Positions 62,705 to 64,000 of a stretch of 64,000 bases of DNA are shown here, piece by piece. The stretch comes from Callipepla californica brunnescens (lineage: Eukaryota; Chordata; Aves; Galliformes; Odontophoridae). The position numbers and the translations under genes are program-made. The stretch lies in the NCBI GenBank assembly GCA_023055505.1, contig JALIRH010000045.1:4052180-4116179 (forward strand). The letters run 5' to 3'. The notes below the pieces were generated by a model. The model ran no database searches, was not told the origin of the DNA, and was given only the letters and a program-made list of their open reading frames with translations. Position 1 is the stretch's first letter. Every line of letters begins with the position of its first letter.

Positions 62705-64000
62705 CCGGAATGAAACAAGAAACTTTAATTCCACGAGTAGTGCTGAGTGCGTACCCCGCTGCACTCAGCTGCCGGGGGGCCGTGAGGGGCTCTTCACCTC
62801 AGACCCCAAAGCAGGCTGGCTTTTACCAGATGACAGCTTGTTCTCGCAGGGCCCAAATGAAGATTTACACTAGTATAAAATAAAGCCTCCACCTTTGTCA
62901 TGGCTGAAGAAATCACCTGCTTCCTTATATGAAGACAGTCCAAGCACTGTACGGCCAACACCTTCAGGAGAGCAGATTTAGACCAAAAAAAAAACCCAAA
63001 AGCACATACACGGGGGTTTCCCTGAAGAGGTAAAAGTTGTTTGCTGCACAAATGTGATCCGTATCAGTTTCTATGGCTTAGAAAAAGCAATGGGAAAGCT
63101 CAGTGACTCAGGAAGGGCTGGAAGGCTCGGGCAATCCAGCTTAAAGAATGTCTCTCCCCTCTGGGTTGCTGGTTTGTTTAAGTGACCACAAGTAGTTCTT
63201 CAGTGTGGCCTGAGCTGCTGTCCTCCACTCAACTCCTGCTCGTGGGCTCTCAATTGTACAAAGGTGTGAAACAGCGGGATGCCCTGGGAGCCCACAACAA
63301 AACTGGCCGAGCAGGCCAGGTCTTCTTCCATCCTCCAGAAAATATCTCCCCAGTAGCTCTCCCGGAGGCAGTGTTAAGGGAAACGTAGTATTGCTACTGT
63401 CCATGCTGAGGGTGTTCTGGAATAACACAGGGAATTTTTAGCAAATTGTTAGTCCATTTTAAGAAAGCAACACAAGAGCAGCTGCCACATGTAGATTTTC
63501 TCTGCAGGATTCTAGTCTTCACAGTAGATGTCTTATTGCCATTAAGTTTTGTACAAAATAGCATCACTAGAAAGCTTGAACTGGAGATGAGTGGTCAATA
63601 AGTCACAAAGATTTGTGTCTGTACACCATCACATTCACAACAGGAGGAAGGTGTTTGTTTCTGCCCACAGCTGGACACTGCTGGGAGAGAAGAATTGGAT
63701 TTCTGTGCACGCTGTAGGAACAGGGAACGATTGTCTTAAAGACAGAACAGCATTAAGTCCCAGACATTAAGTTTGAGGAGAAACCAATCCCATTCACCTT
63801 ATCCCATAAGAGCCCCAAGAAGATTGGCTTCAAGATTGTCCTCAGTGATGCTAAGACAGTCTGATTAGTGGTCTCTAGAGCTGCAGACATCAGACTAATT
63901 GTCGTAGGTGAGGAAATTTGGAGCAAGCAGCATCCTGGCAGGGCAATGCATGAGTGATTGTGGAGCAATCACATTAATGCCTTTTCCCTCTGAGTTACCA
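62705..64000 (-). other. RETREG3: 3' UTR of the next minus-strand gene, probably RETREG3 (FAM134C)
   Basis: An ATTAAA signal on the minus strand (plus TTTAAT, 62724-62729) marks the end of a transcript entering from the right. No coding exon is visible to the window edge and composition is AT-richer, as in a long 3' UTR. In human the neighbour of PSMC3IP on this side and strand is RETREG3, an ER-phagy receptor; the assignment rests on synteny only. Confidence 0.5.
62724..62729 (-). terminator. RETREG3: Polyadenylation signal ATTAAA (minus), probable RETREG3
   Basis: Plus TTTAAT within AACTTTAATT. It lies about 340 bp upstream of the PSMC3IP start codon, so the two minus-strand genes are closely spaced head to tail. 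Confidence 0.5.

Noticed and set aside
62407..62873. Overlapping plus-strand frames upstream of PSMC3IP suggesting a divergent gene
   Set aside because: No known gene in this interval by synteny, low-complexity translation, and the region contains the 3' end signal of the next minus-strand gene.

Overview
This window is vertebrate nuclear DNA, most likely from a bird and probably a galliform close to chicken. Every gene is split into GT-AG exons. The proteins are near-identical to vertebrate orthologues, and one short CR1-type LINE remnant (an avian repeat) is present. The gene order STAT3 - CAVIN1 - ATP6V0A1 - NAGLU - HSD17B1 - COASY - MLX - PSMC3IP matches the human 17q21 block, which in chicken lies on a GC-rich microchromosome. 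Gene identities come from recognising the translated exons. Exon borders were placed by splice signals and checked by frame continuity through every gene.

Layout. 1-6.5 kb: the 5' part of STAT3 (minus strand; the window starts inside the gene) and its CpG-island promoter. 6.8-20.2 kb: CAVIN1 (minus), two coding exons around a 10.6 kb intron. 20.2-22.3 kb: the divergent CAVIN1/ATP6V0A1 intergenic region, ending in a promoter with two perfect cAMP-response elements. 22.4-47.5 kb: ATP6V0A1 (plus), 20 constitutive coding exons plus three alternative coding segments. 47.7-60.3 kb: a very compact, GC-rich head-to-tail run of NAGLU, HSD17B1, COASY and MLX (all plus), with many 65-90 nt introns. 60.5-62.5 kb: PSMC3IP (minus), convergent with MLX. 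62.7-64 kb: the 3' UTR of another minus-strand gene, by synteny RETREG3.

The genes do not form one pathway. ATP6V0A1 (V-ATPase a1 subunit) and NAGLU (heparan sulfate degradation) both act in lysosomes. COASY makes coenzyme A, HSD17B1 makes estradiol, MLX is a glucose-sensing bHLH-Zip partner, CAVIN1 builds caveolae, STAT3 is a cytokine transcription factor and PSMC3IP acts in meiotic recombination.

The most notable points are: (1) a one-base frame disruption near the NAGLU stop codon, with the conserved C-terminus still readable in the next frame; (2) an intronic minisatellite in NAGLU made of repeated copies of its own 5' splice site; (3) an 18-nt microexon, a 75-nt cassette exon and a 21-nt alternative acceptor in ATP6V0A1; (4) E-box and CRE elements placed in several promoters. 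I found no evidence of an undescribed multi-gene system.
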